This document shows, piece after piece, positions 1 through 5,836 of a stretch of DNA of 5,836 nucleotides. The notes beneath the pieces were generated by a model. That model was not told where the DNA came from and did not search any database. It saw only the letters and a program-made list of their open reading frames with translations. The stretch spans positions 1-5,836 of the forward strand of contig JABUUX010000403.1 in the NCBI GenBank assembly GCA_021442965.1, in the 5' to 3' direction. Numbering within the stretch: the first letter of the stretch is position 1; every line of letters begins with the position of its first letter. Made by a program: the position numbers and the translations under genes. The stretch is from Treponema sp. Lineage in GTDB: Bacteria > Spirochaetota > Spirochaetia > Treponematales > Treponemataceae.

Positions 1-290
1 TAAGGAATCATCTTAAGTTTTTTTACCAGGATTGTACGTCCTTCAAATTCAGGTTTCTGGAATTCAGAAGGCATATCTTTAAGGTCACTTGATATCATGT
101 GATTTTTTACAAGGTCTCCAGTATAATCAAACCAGAAATTTGCAAGTGCATTGAGCACCTTACCTTTGTCTGTAATCATTGTTGGAAGAATTACATCAAA
201 AGCAGAAATGCGGTCAGTTGTAACAATAACCATACGTCCGTCTTCCAGGTCGTAAACTTCACGAACCTTTCCCGAAATAATCTTTTTCAT
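1..290 (-). CDS. purC: Phosphoribosylaminoimidazole-succinocarboxamide synthase (SAICAR synthetase), N-terminal part
   Basis: This cytosolic enzyme of purine biosynthesis joins CAIR and L-aspartate with ATP to make SAICAR. The window holds the first 96 residues; the rest lies beyond the left edge. The N-terminus carries the family's glycine-rich nucleotide loop SGKVREVYD (residues 6-14), the strongly conserved TTDRISAFDV (24-33), and then DKGKVLNALANFWFDYT (41-57), which matches the yeast Ade1-like PurC type of about 300 residues by recall. The ATG at 288-290 is preceded by a good Shine-Dalgarno (AGGAG, 296-300 on the minus strand), and the GKVR motif sits at the normal distance from it. It lies 40 bp downstream of murI on the same strand, so it may be cotranscribed, but a promoter-like sequence also lies in that junction. 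Codons often end in C (TTC, GAC), as expected for a well-expressed gene. The family call is firm; the 3' end is unseen. Confidence 0.93.
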   Translation of the reverse strand, partial: MKKIISGKVREVYDLEDGRMVIVTTDRISAFDVILPTMITDKGKVLNALANFWFDYTGDLVKNHMISSDLKDMPSEFQKPEFEGRTILVKKLKMIP

Positions 291-295
291 AAAAG

Positions 296-300
296 CTCCT
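296..300 (-). promoter_or_regulatory. Shine-Dalgarno of purC
   Basis: The minus strand reads AGGAG five bases before the purC ATG. It is the clearest ribosome binding site in the leftward block, since neither murI nor the zinc-ribbon gene has one of comparable quality. Confidence 0.75.
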
Positions 301-315
301 GTCTATAAAACTGTT

Positions 316-344
316 TATATAAAAAACAATCTATAATTTGTTAA
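316..344 (-). promoter_or_regulatory. Candidate purC promoter overlapping the murI stop region
   Basis: On the minus strand TTAACA (339-344, five of six matches to the sigma-70 -35 box) is followed after 17 bp by TATATA (316-321, four of six matches to the -10 box). Transcription would start near 308-310 and give a short leader carrying the AGGAG site. The -35 lies in the last codons of murI. The surroundings are very A+T-rich, so a chance match is possible. TTGTTT with TATAGA 16 bp downstream is an alternative, but its start point would fall on or next to the Shine-Dalgarno. Confidence 0.4.
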
Positions 345-1107
345 TTTTTATACCGTATTTTTCTGAAATCACCTTATATTCAGGATTTTCAGCATCACCG
401 GTAACATAAAGTTCTGTGCGAGGATTATATTCCTTTTTTGTAACTTTGCAAACATCAAGAGCACGGCGTGCAACACCATCGCGACTGTCTACAACTTTTA
501 TTTCATCTCCAAATACTTTTTGTATTGTATCTGCAATATTTAAAAAATGAGTACAGCCCAAAATTACTGAATCGCAGCCTTCTTTTTTAAAAAACTCAGA
601 AGCAGGAATGCAGGCTTTTTCACATTCTTCCGTGCTGGAAGTAAAACTTTCATGTTCAATAAAATCAATAAGTTCTGTGTCATCCCTAAGAATTAATGTG
701 CAGTCTTTTGCATATCTTTCTTTAAGAGAGCGAGTATATTCACTTTTTACCGTAGAAACTGTAGCTAAAAGTCCTATACGCCGCTTTTTTGAAACTGAAG
801 CGGCAAGTTTTATGGCAGGAACCGTACCTACAATCTGTATATTTGGAAAAACAATTCTAAGTTCCTCCAAAGCATTTACACTCATAGTATTGCAGGCTAC
901 AACAATAGAGCGAGGCTGAAACTTTTCTACTATCTTCTTGCAAAGAGAAATAACCAGAGAAACAATTTCATTGTGATTTTTTGTTCCGTACGGAAAATTA
1001 GCAGTGTCACCTATGTATACGCATTCAGCAGACGGTTCCAGTTCCTTAAGCCGCAAAAGGTACGGCAGCCCGCCCGTTCCCGAATCAAGAAAAACAAAAT
1101 CTGTCAT
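331..1107 (-). CDS. murI: Glutamate racemase
   Basis: This cytosolic, cofactor-independent enzyme interconverts L- and D-glutamate and supplies D-Glu for the peptidoglycan stem peptide. At 258 aa it has the usual family length. All the signatures are visible: LDSGTGG (residues 7-13, with D8 and S9), YIGDTANFPYG (31-41), the first catalytic cysteine in ACNTMS (C72), and the second in GCTHF (C185, followed by H187). The start is set by LDSGTGG, which normally begins within ten residues of the N-terminus. The start codon lies five bases after the stop of the zinc-ribbon gene. No strong Shine-Dalgarno is present; only a weak GGGTAG spans the upstream stop, so translation is probably coupled to the gene before it. 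There is no clear terminator after it, and purC follows in 40 bp. No residue expected to be essential is missing. Confidence 0.96.
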   Translation of the reverse strand: MTDFVFLDSGTGGLPYLLRLKELEPSAECVYIGDTANFPYGTKNHNEIVSLVISLCKKIVEKFQPRSIVVACNTMSVNALEELRIVFPNIQIVGTVPAIKLAASVSKKRRIGLLATVSTVKSEYTRSLKERYAKDCTLILRDDTELIDFIEHESFTSSTEECEKACIPASEFFKKEGCDSVILGCTHFLNIADTIQKVFGDEIKVVDSRDGVARRALDVCKVTKKEYNPRTELYVTGDAENPEYKVISEKYGIKINKL

Positions 1108-1112
1108 AAAAT

Positions 1113-1448
1113 CTACCCGAATAAAGCGTCAAAAGCATCTTTTCCGGTCTTTTTTTCCGGTTCAGAAGAGTCACCAAACAAAGCATCCACTGCTTTTTTT
1201 GCATCATATTTCGTTTCAGTATTCATCAAATGATTACCATTTGAAACAGAAGATTTAAAAAAATCACAAAAATTTGACTTTTCCTTATCTGTTACATTGT
1301 CTTCCACTGTTTCTGAACAGTCAAAATGAGCCCCCGGAGAATAAAACCTGCAGTTTCTGCAGGAATGCAAATCCTTTTTACAAGATGGACACTCTGTAGT
1401 CCTGAACACTTCACCGTCAAAACTGTTACCGCAATTCCAGCATATCAT
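1113..1448 (-). CDS. Small zinc-ribbon protein with a duplicated DALFG motif
   Basis: I cannot give a function for this 111-residue protein. It has eight cysteines that make two probable zinc sites: CWNC (C3, C6) with CPSC (C20, C23), then CRNC (C30, C33) with C44 and C61. The second block, CRNCRFY followed by a spaced Cys and then NFCDFF (59-64), resembles a widespread uncharacterised bacterial family with the same Cys spacing, by recall. A linker with no predicted fold follows, and DALFG occurs twice, at 88-92 and as the last five residues (107-111). There is no signal peptide or membrane segment, so it should be cytosolic. The ATG at 1446-1448 is the only usable start, since C3 and C6 follow at once and the next Met is residue 75. 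It is the first gene of the leftward block, five bases from murI, with no Shine-Dalgarno. A metal-binding regulator or adaptor is possible, but unproven. Confidence 0.85.
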   Translation of the reverse strand: MICWNCGNSFDGEVFRTTECPSCKKDLHSCRNCRFYSPGAHFDCSETVEDNVTDKEKSNFCDFFKSSVSNGNHLMNTETKYDAKKAVDALFGDSSEPEKKTGKDAFDALFG

Positions 1449-1456
1449 AATAACGA

Positions 1457-1465
1457 ATTATATCA
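1457..1465 (-). promoter_or_regulatory. Extended -10 promoter of the zinc-ribbon/murI block
   Basis: The minus strand reads TGATATAAT here: a perfect TATAAT (1457-1462) with the TGn extension. The -35 position 17 bp upstream is poor (AAGAAA, 1480-1485), which an extended -10 can tolerate. Only eight bases separate the hexamer from the ATG at 1448, so transcription would start at or within about two bases of the start codon. It lies in the 74-bp spacer shared with the divergent plus-strand promoter. Confidence 0.6.
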
Positions 1466-1487
1466 CAAATCAATAATAATTTCTTAC

Positions 1488-1516
1488 TTTCATATTTGAG
1501 GTTTTTCCCTTAAAAT
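1488..1516 (+). promoter_or_regulatory. Candidate promoter of the pentapeptide-repeat/hydrolase/phosphohexomutase block
   Basis: TTTCAT (1488-1493) and TAAAAT (1511-1516, five of six matches to the -10 box) are spaced 17 bp apart. Only six bases separate the -10 box from the ATG at 1523, so the predicted start of transcription falls on or next to the start codon. The -35 half is weak. It is the only -10-like element suitably placed on this strand in the divergent spacer. Confidence 0.45.
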
Positions 1517-1522
1517 AGAGAT

Positions 1523-2224
1523 ATGTTTCTTCAAAACAAATGTCTTGTTTCTTCGTGCAATAAAGTGTCGCTTTCTTCATTTGATGAAAACGGAAATATC
1601 CTTGAGCTAAGAAATTATTGTCTGGATCACATTCCAAATCCGGGGAAAGCAAAGGAAGATATATTTAATTTCATAAAAAACAATGACACAATTGTTGGAC
1701 TGAATGCATCGGGAATTCTTTTTTCAGATTTGGATTTTTCAAACAAAAGATTTTACGGCTGCAATTTCACAAACTGCACCTTCACTAATATACATTCAAG
1801 CAATTTCAGATCCCGCATGAGCATTTTTGATTTTGCAATTTTTAATGACTGCAATATTGTAGAAAGCAAAATCCAGTTTTCTTCCTTTTCCGGCTGTACT
1901 TTGAATCACACCCTTTTTACTTCCAGTGAAATTATTCAAAGCAACTACAATGGCGTAAAATGCTTCCAGTCTTCCTTTGATGATTCAGATTTATTTAATT
2001 CAAAATTTATAAAATCTACTTTGGTAAATACATCTTTTAGAAACTGCAATCTAAAAAATACAGATTTTTTTACTTCAGAAAGATCAAATGTTTCTTTTAA
2101 AATGTCCAACACTCGAGAAGCCCGTTTTTCAAGAGATGGAAGCGAATTGTATACCGGAATTGAATCCACAGATTCTGTTTCTGATACAAAACCTTCAGAA
2201 CCAGCCATGGGAGGTGAAAAATGA
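1523..2224 (+). CDS. Pentapeptide-repeat protein with an N-terminal Cys/His knuckle
   Basis: This 233-aa protein has two visible parts. Residues 7-36 hold C7, C12, C33 and H36 (C-x4-C, then YCLDH), a likely single zinc site. From about residue 70 a five-residue periodicity with a central Phe, Leu or Ile runs in nearly unbroken register (72, 77, 82, 87, then 102 through 182, and again 192 and 202), as in CNFTN, CTFTN, TSFRN and CNLKN. This predicts a right-handed quadrilateral beta-helix of about six turns. The acidic, Ser-rich tail (203-233) looks disordered. There is no signal peptide or membrane segment. An in-frame TAA just upstream and C7 fix the ATG at 1523; only a weak GAG precedes it. 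The stop overlaps the hydrolase start as ATGA. Pentapeptide proteins have varied roles, including gyrase-protecting DNA mimics, but nothing here identifies the role. Confidence 0.88.
   Translation: MFLQNKCLVSSCNKVSLSSFDENGNILELRNYCLDHIPNPGKAKEDIFNFIKNNDTIVGLNASGILFSDLDFSNKRFYGCNFTNCTFTNIHSSNFRSRMSIFDFAIFNDCNIVESKIQFSSFSGCTLNHTLFTSSEIIQSNYNGVKCFQSSFDDSDLFNSKFIKSTLVNTSFRNCNLKNTDFFTSERSNVSFKMSNTREARFSRDGSELYTGIESTDSVSDTKPSEPAMGGEK
2209..2216 (+). promoter_or_regulatory. Shine-Dalgarno of the hydrolase gene
   Basis: GGGAGGTG lies inside the last codons of the pentapeptide-repeat gene, four bases before the ATG at 2221. It fixes that start and, with the ATGA overlap, points to translational coupling. 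Confidence 0.75.
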
Positions 2225-2784
2225 AAGTTTACTTTCACCTGAATATGGGTGGTTTTTCAAACTGCTACCTGGTTGTTAATGAATCCAAAAAGGAAGCAAT
2301 AATTGTAGACCCCGGACAAGTTACAGACACGCTTATAGAACAAATTGAAAGTGCACCTTATCATCTGGCAGGTATTCTGATTACCCATAACCATGGAAGC
2401 CACAAAAACGGCTTAAAAACTCTGCAAAAAATCTACTCTCCTAAAATTCTTGCGGCAGACTGGGAAGTGGCAAAAGATAAAACCACGGTAATCACCGGAG
2501 ATGGAAGAATCCGCATAGGAGGAATGCTGGTCCATTATATGGCGGTTCCCGGACACACATCTGACTCTGTAGTTTATAAAATCGGGAATATTATGTTTAC
2601 GGGAGATGTTCTTCTTGCAGGAACTATCGGTAATACACCGTCCAGCTACTCTCGCTTTATACTTAAGTCAAACATTGAAAAGAAAATTCTTTCTCAAAAT
2701 GAAGATACCATTCTTATGCCGGGGCACGGACCACCTTCTACTGTAGCCGCTGCTAAAATCTTCAATGCAGATTTGAACCCTTGA
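2221..2784 (+). CDS. Metallo-beta-lactamase-fold hydrolase (glyoxalase II-like), Asp to Ser in the metal motif
   Basis: This is a short, single-domain member (187 aa) of the metallo-beta-lactamase superfamily, probably cytosolic. The N-terminal strand-turn FHLNMGGFSNCYLV (residues 5-18) and IIVDPG (27-32) are typical of glyoxalase II-like hydrolases. The metal ligands follow in order: THNHGSH (H56, H58, H61), PGHT (H112), TGD (D129) and PGHG (H169). The canonical motif is HxHxDH; here the Asp that normally binds the second metal is Ser60. The enzyme may therefore hold one metal, or bind the second differently. The C-terminal glutathione-binding domain of true glyoxalase II is absent, so the substrate is unknown. 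The ATG is set by a strong GGGAGG site and overlaps the upstream stop. The phosphohexomutase gene follows after 27 bp, so the two are probably cotranscribed. The fold is sure; the activity is not. Confidence 0.9.
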   Translation: MKVYFHLNMGGFSNCYLVVNESKKEAIIVDPGQVTDTLIEQIESAPYHLAGILITHNHGSHKNGLKTLQKIYSPKILAADWEVAKDKTTVITGDGRIRIGGMLVHYMAVPGHTSDSVVYKIGNIMFTGDVLLAGTIGNTPSSYSRFILKSNIEKKILSQNEDTILMPGHGPPSTVAAAKIFNADLNP

Positions 2785-2800
2785 ATAAAATAACAAAGAC

Positions 2801-2805
2801 AGGAG
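2801..2805 (+). promoter_or_regulatory. Shine-Dalgarno of the 581-aa phosphohexomutase gene
   Basis: AGGAG lies six bases before the ATG at 2812, in the 27-bp gap after the hydrolase gene. It supports this start. The gap has no hairpin or run of T that would suggest termination. Confidence 0.75.
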
Positions 2806-2811
2806 AAGAAA

Positions 2812-4557
2812 ATGATTCTTTCAGCTTCAGGATGGCGTAAAGTATTTGCAGTTTCAGGAGATGAACAAGATAAAACTCCAGAAATCAGTTCCTCAGATAC
2901 AGCACTTTCTGTAATAGCCGCAGAAACTTTTTTTGATTATGCGGTAAAAAAGACAGGTCAAGAGTTTCCGGTCATTGCCATAGGAATGGACACCCGGCCT
3001 ACAGGCAGTGCCATTTGTGATGCAATGATAAAAGCTTTGGTTTGTAAAAAGGCTGTAGTTCAGTTTACGGGAATAACATCAGCCCCGGAAATAATGGCAT
3101 TTTCAAAAAAGATAGACGGCTTTATTTATATTTCTGCCAGTCACAATCCTGTTGGTCATAACGGAATAAAATTCGGCATGAATGACGGCGGTGTCCTTAA
3201 TGCTCAGGAAAACGCAATCCTTACTGAAGAATTCAAAAAGCGGCTTGAAGAACCGGAAGCTGAAAATAAAGCCTTTGACCGTATTTCAAAAGCCAGCAGT
3301 TCTGAAGTCAGAACAATTTATCAGAATTCAAAAGCTTCCAAATTTAACGCTCTCCGTGCCTATGAAGATTTTGCAGTCAGAACAATTTCTGGATCTGAAG
3401 ACAAAGCCAGACAGAATGATTTTTTTGAAGAAATTCGCAATTCAATGCTTCTGAATCCCATTGGGGTTGTATGCGATTTTAACGGTTCCTCAAGAACTCT
3501 CTGTATTGATCGTGATTTTTTTGGTAAAAACAAAATCAAATTTTACGAAATAAATTCAGAAGCCGGGAACATCGTTCACGAAATCATTCCTGAAGCCGAA
3601 AATCTTGTTCATGTTGCAGCCGAAATGGAACGGCTCCATAAAGAAGGTCACAATGAAGTCCTTTTGGGGTATATGCCAGACTGTGACGGAGACCGAGGAA
3701 ACATTGTTTACTGGGATGAAAAACAGCAAAAAGCCTGCATTTTAAAAGCACAGGAAGTGTTCAGCCTTTCCGTTCTTGCAGAACTCACTTATTCTGTCTG
3801 GTGTAATTCAGGAAATAAAGATTTCCGCCCTGCAGTTTGTGTAAACTGCCCTACATCTATGAGAATAGAAGAAATTGCATCAAAACTGGAAGCATCTGTT
3901 TTCCGTGCAGAAGTTGGAGAAGCAAATGTTGTCAATCTGGCACGTGAAAAGCGGGAAGAAGGATTTACTGTTCCAATATTAGGAGAAGGCTCAAACGGAG
4001 GGACAATAACATATCCGGCTTCTGTTAGAGACCCTTTGAACACCATTTTTGCCTTACTGAAACTTTTAACCATGCGTGGTGGAGGATTATATGAACTTTG
4101 GTGCAGTAAATCCGGAAACAAATACAAAGATAATTACACGCTTTCTGATATTCTTGAAAGCCTTCCAAAATACACCACAACAGGAGTTTCAGAACAAAGG
4201 GCTGTATTAAAAGTACCGTCTTTAGAACACGCAGAATTAAAACGAAAATTCCAAAAAAAATTTATTGAAGACTGGAAAAAAACTAGTCTTAAGAAAAAAT
4301 ATGGACTTGAATCTTACCGCGTTTCCATTACAAACGGAACAAAGGAACGTTATGACGTTGAAGACTGGGGCGAAAGCGGTAAAGGAGGTCTAAAAGTTTT
4401 ATTTTATGGAAAAAACAAAACGCCTTTAGCTTTTATTTGGATGAGAGGCTCAGGAACAGAACCTGTTTTCCGTATTATGTGTGACGTAAAGGGCGATGAT
4501 ATACAAATGGAAAAAGAATTGTTAGAATGGGAAAGCAAACTTTTAGCAGAATGTTAA
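2812..4557 (+). CDS. Alpha-D-phosphohexomutase family enzyme (phosphoglucomutase/phosphomannomutase-like)
   Basis: Enzymes of this family move phosphate between C1 and C6 of a hexose through a phosphoserine, with Mg2+. The 581 residues show all four domain signatures: the phosphoserine loop SASHNP (S110), preceded by GITSAPE (87-93); the metal loop DCDGDR (D290, D292, D294); a sugar loop GEGSNGG (391-397); and the phosphate-binding RGSGTEP (545-551). The protein is longer than the common 450-aa phosphomannomutases, with extra sequence around 140-210 and 430-500. Two loops differ from the usual form: DPDxDR has Cys for Pro, and the GEES sugar loop reads GEGS. Substrate choice among glucose, mannose and others cannot be read from this. 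The start has a good AGGAG site and leads directly into the conserved GWR. A second, different phosphohexomutase follows after 47 bp. The superfamily is certain; the specificity is open. Confidence 0.92.
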   Translation: MILSASGWRKVFAVSGDEQDKTPEISSSDTALSVIAAETFFDYAVKKTGQEFPVIAIGMDTRPTGSAICDAMIKALVCKKAVVQFTGITSAPEIMAFSKKIDGFIYISASHNPVGHNGIKFGMNDGGVLNAQENAILTEEFKKRLEEPEAENKAFDRISKASSSEVRTIYQNSKASKFNALRAYEDFAVRTISGSEDKARQNDFFEEIRNSMLLNPIGVVCDFNGSSRTLCIDRDFFGKNKIKFYEINSEAGNIVHEIIPEAENLVHVAAEMERLHKEGHNEVLLGYMPDCDGDRGNIVYWDEKQQKACILKAQEVFSLSVLAELTYSVWCNSGNKDFRPAVCVNCPTSMRIEEIASKLEASVFRAEVGEANVVNLAREKREEGFTVPILGEGSNGGTITYPASVRDPLNTIFALLKLLTMRGGGLYELWCSKSGNKYKDNYTLSDILESLPKYTTTGVSEQRAVLKVPSLEHAELKRKFQKKFIEDWKKTSLKKKYGLESYRVSITNGTKERYDVEDWGESGKGGLKVLFYGKNKTPLAFIWMRGSGTEPVFRIMCDVKGDDIQMEKELLEWESKLLAEC

Positions 4558-4590
4558 AAGTTCTCACATCGCATTGATAGTAAACAGTAT

Positions 4591-4596
4591 AGGAGG
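4591..4596 (+). promoter_or_regulatory. Consensus Shine-Dalgarno of the PgcA-type gene
   Basis: A perfect AGGAGG lies eight bases before the ATG at 4605. It is the strongest ribosome binding site in the window and suits the C-rich codon use of the gene, as for a highly expressed protein. The 47-bp gap before the gene shows no hairpin terminator and no convincing promoter, so readthrough from upstream is likely. Confidence 0.8.
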
Positions 4597-4604
4597 ATAT
4601 ACAA

Positions 4605-5836
4605 ATGACAAACGAAGAAATCCTTAAACGTGCAAAAGACTATATTGCACAGGAAAAAGATGAACGCTTTGCAAATGAAGTAAAGGAACTCATCGCAAAG
4701 GAAGATTATAAAGAACTGGAAGACAGATTCTACCGCACCCTGGAATTCGGAACAGGCGGTCTTCGCGGTGTAATGGGTGGCGGAACAAACCGTATGAACA
4801 CTCTGGAAATCAACCTTGCAACACAGGGACTTGCAAACTATCTTATCAAAGCATGCCCTGAAAAAGCAAAGAACGGAACATTAAGTGCTGTAGTTGCCTA
4901 CGACTCACGCCTGAATTCTGATGTTTTTGGTGAAGCTACTGCTCTTATTTTTGCTGCTAACGGAATCAAAGCATATCTTTTCTCAAGTCTCCGCCCTACC
5001 CCTGAACTTTCGTACGCTATCAGAAAGCTCGGAGCCGATACAGGTGTTGTAGTTACTGCATCACACAACCCGCGCATGTACAACGGTTACAAAGCTTACT
5101 GGAATGACGGTGCTCAGGTTATCGAACCACATGATGTAGGAATTATCGAAGAAGTAAACAAGGTAACTGAAGTAAAAACTATGACCCGTGTTGAGGCCAT
5201 TGCAACCGGTAAACTTGAAATTATCGACAGCATTATCGATGAACCTTTCTGGGAAATGTGTAAAAAAGAACTTTTCCGTCCTGATCTTATCAAAGAACGT
5301 GCAAAAGACGTAAAAATTGTTTACACACCGCTTCACGGAACAGGTGGCATGCACGTTACAAAAGTTTTGGGTGATCTTGGACTTAACGTAATCACAGTAC
5401 CTGAACAGGCTGAACCAGACGGAAACTTTCCTACAGTGGTAAAACCAAATCCTGAAGAAAAACCAGCTCTTACTCTTGCAGTTGAACTTGCCAAAAAAGA
5501 AAATGCAAACTGTGTTATGGCTACAGACCCTGATGCAGACCGATTCGGAACAGCCTTCCCTGACAACAACGGAAACTGGGTACTTCTTTCTGGAAACCAG
5601 ATGGGCGCCCTTCTTATGGACTACATCCTTTTGTCACGAAAAGAATTCGGCACTATGCCAAAAAATCCTGCCGTAATCCGTTCTATCGTTACATCACCAT
5701 TCGGAGACTACATCTGTAAAAAATACGGTGTTGAAATGCTTGAATGTCTTACAGGATTCAAATGGATTGCCGCTGTTGAAGCAGACTTTGAAAAGAAAGG
5801 AACAAAAAATTACGTTTTCGGACTTGAAGAATCTTA
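4605..5836 (+). CDS. pgcA: Phospho-sugar mutase of the PgcA/PGM2 type (phosphoglucomutase), N-terminal part
   Basis: This probable phosphoglucomutase interconverts glucose 1-phosphate and glucose 6-phosphate, linking glycolysis to glycogen and sugar-nucleotide synthesis. The window holds 410 residues with no stop; the family usually has about 570-600, so roughly the C-terminal quarter, including the phosphate-binding loop, is missing. Signatures are canonical: EFGTGGLRGVMG (47-58), the phosphoserine loop TASHNP (S153) followed by YNGYKAYW, YTPLHGTGG (240-248), the metal loop TDPDADR (D308, D310, D312), GFKWIA (384-389) and the sugar loop FGLEES at the window edge (405-410). The GTGGLRG and GYKAYW elements separate this subfamily from the 581-aa enzyme upstream. 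The start has a consensus AGGAGG. Codons favour C-ending forms: TTC is 11 of 16 Phe codons here against 7 of 28 in the gene before, which suggests higher expression. The symbol rests on family resemblance only. Confidence 0.93.
   Translation, partial: MTNEEILKRAKDYIAQEKDERFANEVKELIAKEDYKELEDRFYRTLEFGTGGLRGVMGGGTNRMNTLEINLATQGLANYLIKACPEKAKNGTLSAVVAYDSRLNSDVFGEATALIFAANGIKAYLFSSLRPTPELSYAIRKLGADTGVVVTASHNPRMYNGYKAYWNDGAQVIEPHDVGIIEEVNKVTEVKTMTRVEAIATGKLEIIDSIIDEPFWEMCKKELFRPDLIKERAKDVKIVYTPLHGTGGMHVTKVLGDLGLNVITVPEQAEPDGNFPTVVKPNPEEKPALTLAVELAKKENANCVMATDPDADRFGTAFPDNNGNWVLLSGNQMGALLMDYILLSRKEFGTMPKNPAVIRSIVTSPFGDYICKKYGVEMLECLTGFKWIAAVEADFEKKGTKNYVFGLEES

Noticed and set aside
304..319. Inverted repeat TATAAA-ACTG-TTTATA between murI and purC as a terminator
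   Set aside because: The stem has only six A-T pairs, far too weak to terminate, and on the minus strand the T run lies before the stem and not after it.
608..1258. Plus-strand open frames of 84-103 codons opposite murI and the zinc-ribbon gene
   Set aside because: They lie opposite genes with clear family motifs, have no recognisable domain, and have no ribosome binding site I could see.
1470..1652. Minus-strand open frame of 60 codons across the divergent spacer
   Set aside because: It crosses the promoter region and runs antisense to the pentapeptide gene's knuckle-coding part. No motif supports it.
1541..2130. Pentapeptide periodicity as a DNA-level tandem repeat
   Set aside because: The repeat is visible in the protein only. 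The DNA of successive units differs too much to be a recent tandem or CRISPR-like array.
1945..2238. Minus-strand open frame of 97 codons opposite the pentapeptide-repeat gene
   Set aside because: It is antisense to a gene with a clear five-residue periodicity and shows no domain of its own.
3789..4127. Minus-strand open frame of 112 codons inside the 581-aa phosphohexomutase
   Set aside because: It is antisense to a conserved enzyme containing the sugar loop, with no motif and no ribosome binding site.
4558..4604. Terminator or separate promoter between the two phosphohexomutase genes
   Set aside because: I found no G+C stem with a T run, and no -35/-10 pair with good spacing. Only the AGGAGG site is convincing.
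4898..5676. Open frames on both strands inside the PgcA-type gene
   Set aside because: They overlap the continuous coding frame that carries the phosphoserine and metal loops, and they encode nothing recognisable.

Overview
The window is an A+T-rich stretch of bacterial chromosome with seven protein-coding genes and almost no spare DNA. The gene content, low GC and protein style (the Zn-ribbon protein ahead of murI, the C/H-knuckle pentapeptide protein, two phosphohexomutases in a row) suggest a spirochaete, most likely a Treponema. This is a judgement from recall, not a database match. I see no tRNA or rRNA, no mobile element and no CRISPR array, and no gap between genes exceeds 75 bp.

The layout is two divergent blocks around a 74-bp A+T-rich spacer (1449-1522). 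The leftward (minus) block is a 111-aa zinc-ribbon protein, then murI (glutamate racemase, D-glutamate for peptidoglycan), then the first 96 residues of purC (SAICAR synthase, purine biosynthesis), which runs off the left edge. purC has a good Shine-Dalgarno and a plausible promoter of its own inside the murI 3' end. The rightward (plus) block is a pentapeptide-repeat protein with an N-terminal Cys/His knuckle, a small metallo-beta-lactamase-fold hydrolase that overlaps it by ATGA, a 581-aa phosphohexomutase, and the first 410 residues of a second, PgcA/PGM2-type phosphohexomutase, which is cut by the right edge.

Most of this is housekeeping metabolism: cell-wall precursor, purine synthesis and hexose-phosphate interconversion. 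The less ordinary points are: a hydrolase with Ser in place of the Asp of the HxHxDH metal motif; a first phosphohexomutase with non-standard metal and sugar loops next to a canonical one; divergent promoters so close to both start codons that both mRNAs may be leaderless; and a duplicated DALFG motif in the zinc-ribbon protein. I found no convincing evidence for an undescribed multi-gene system.
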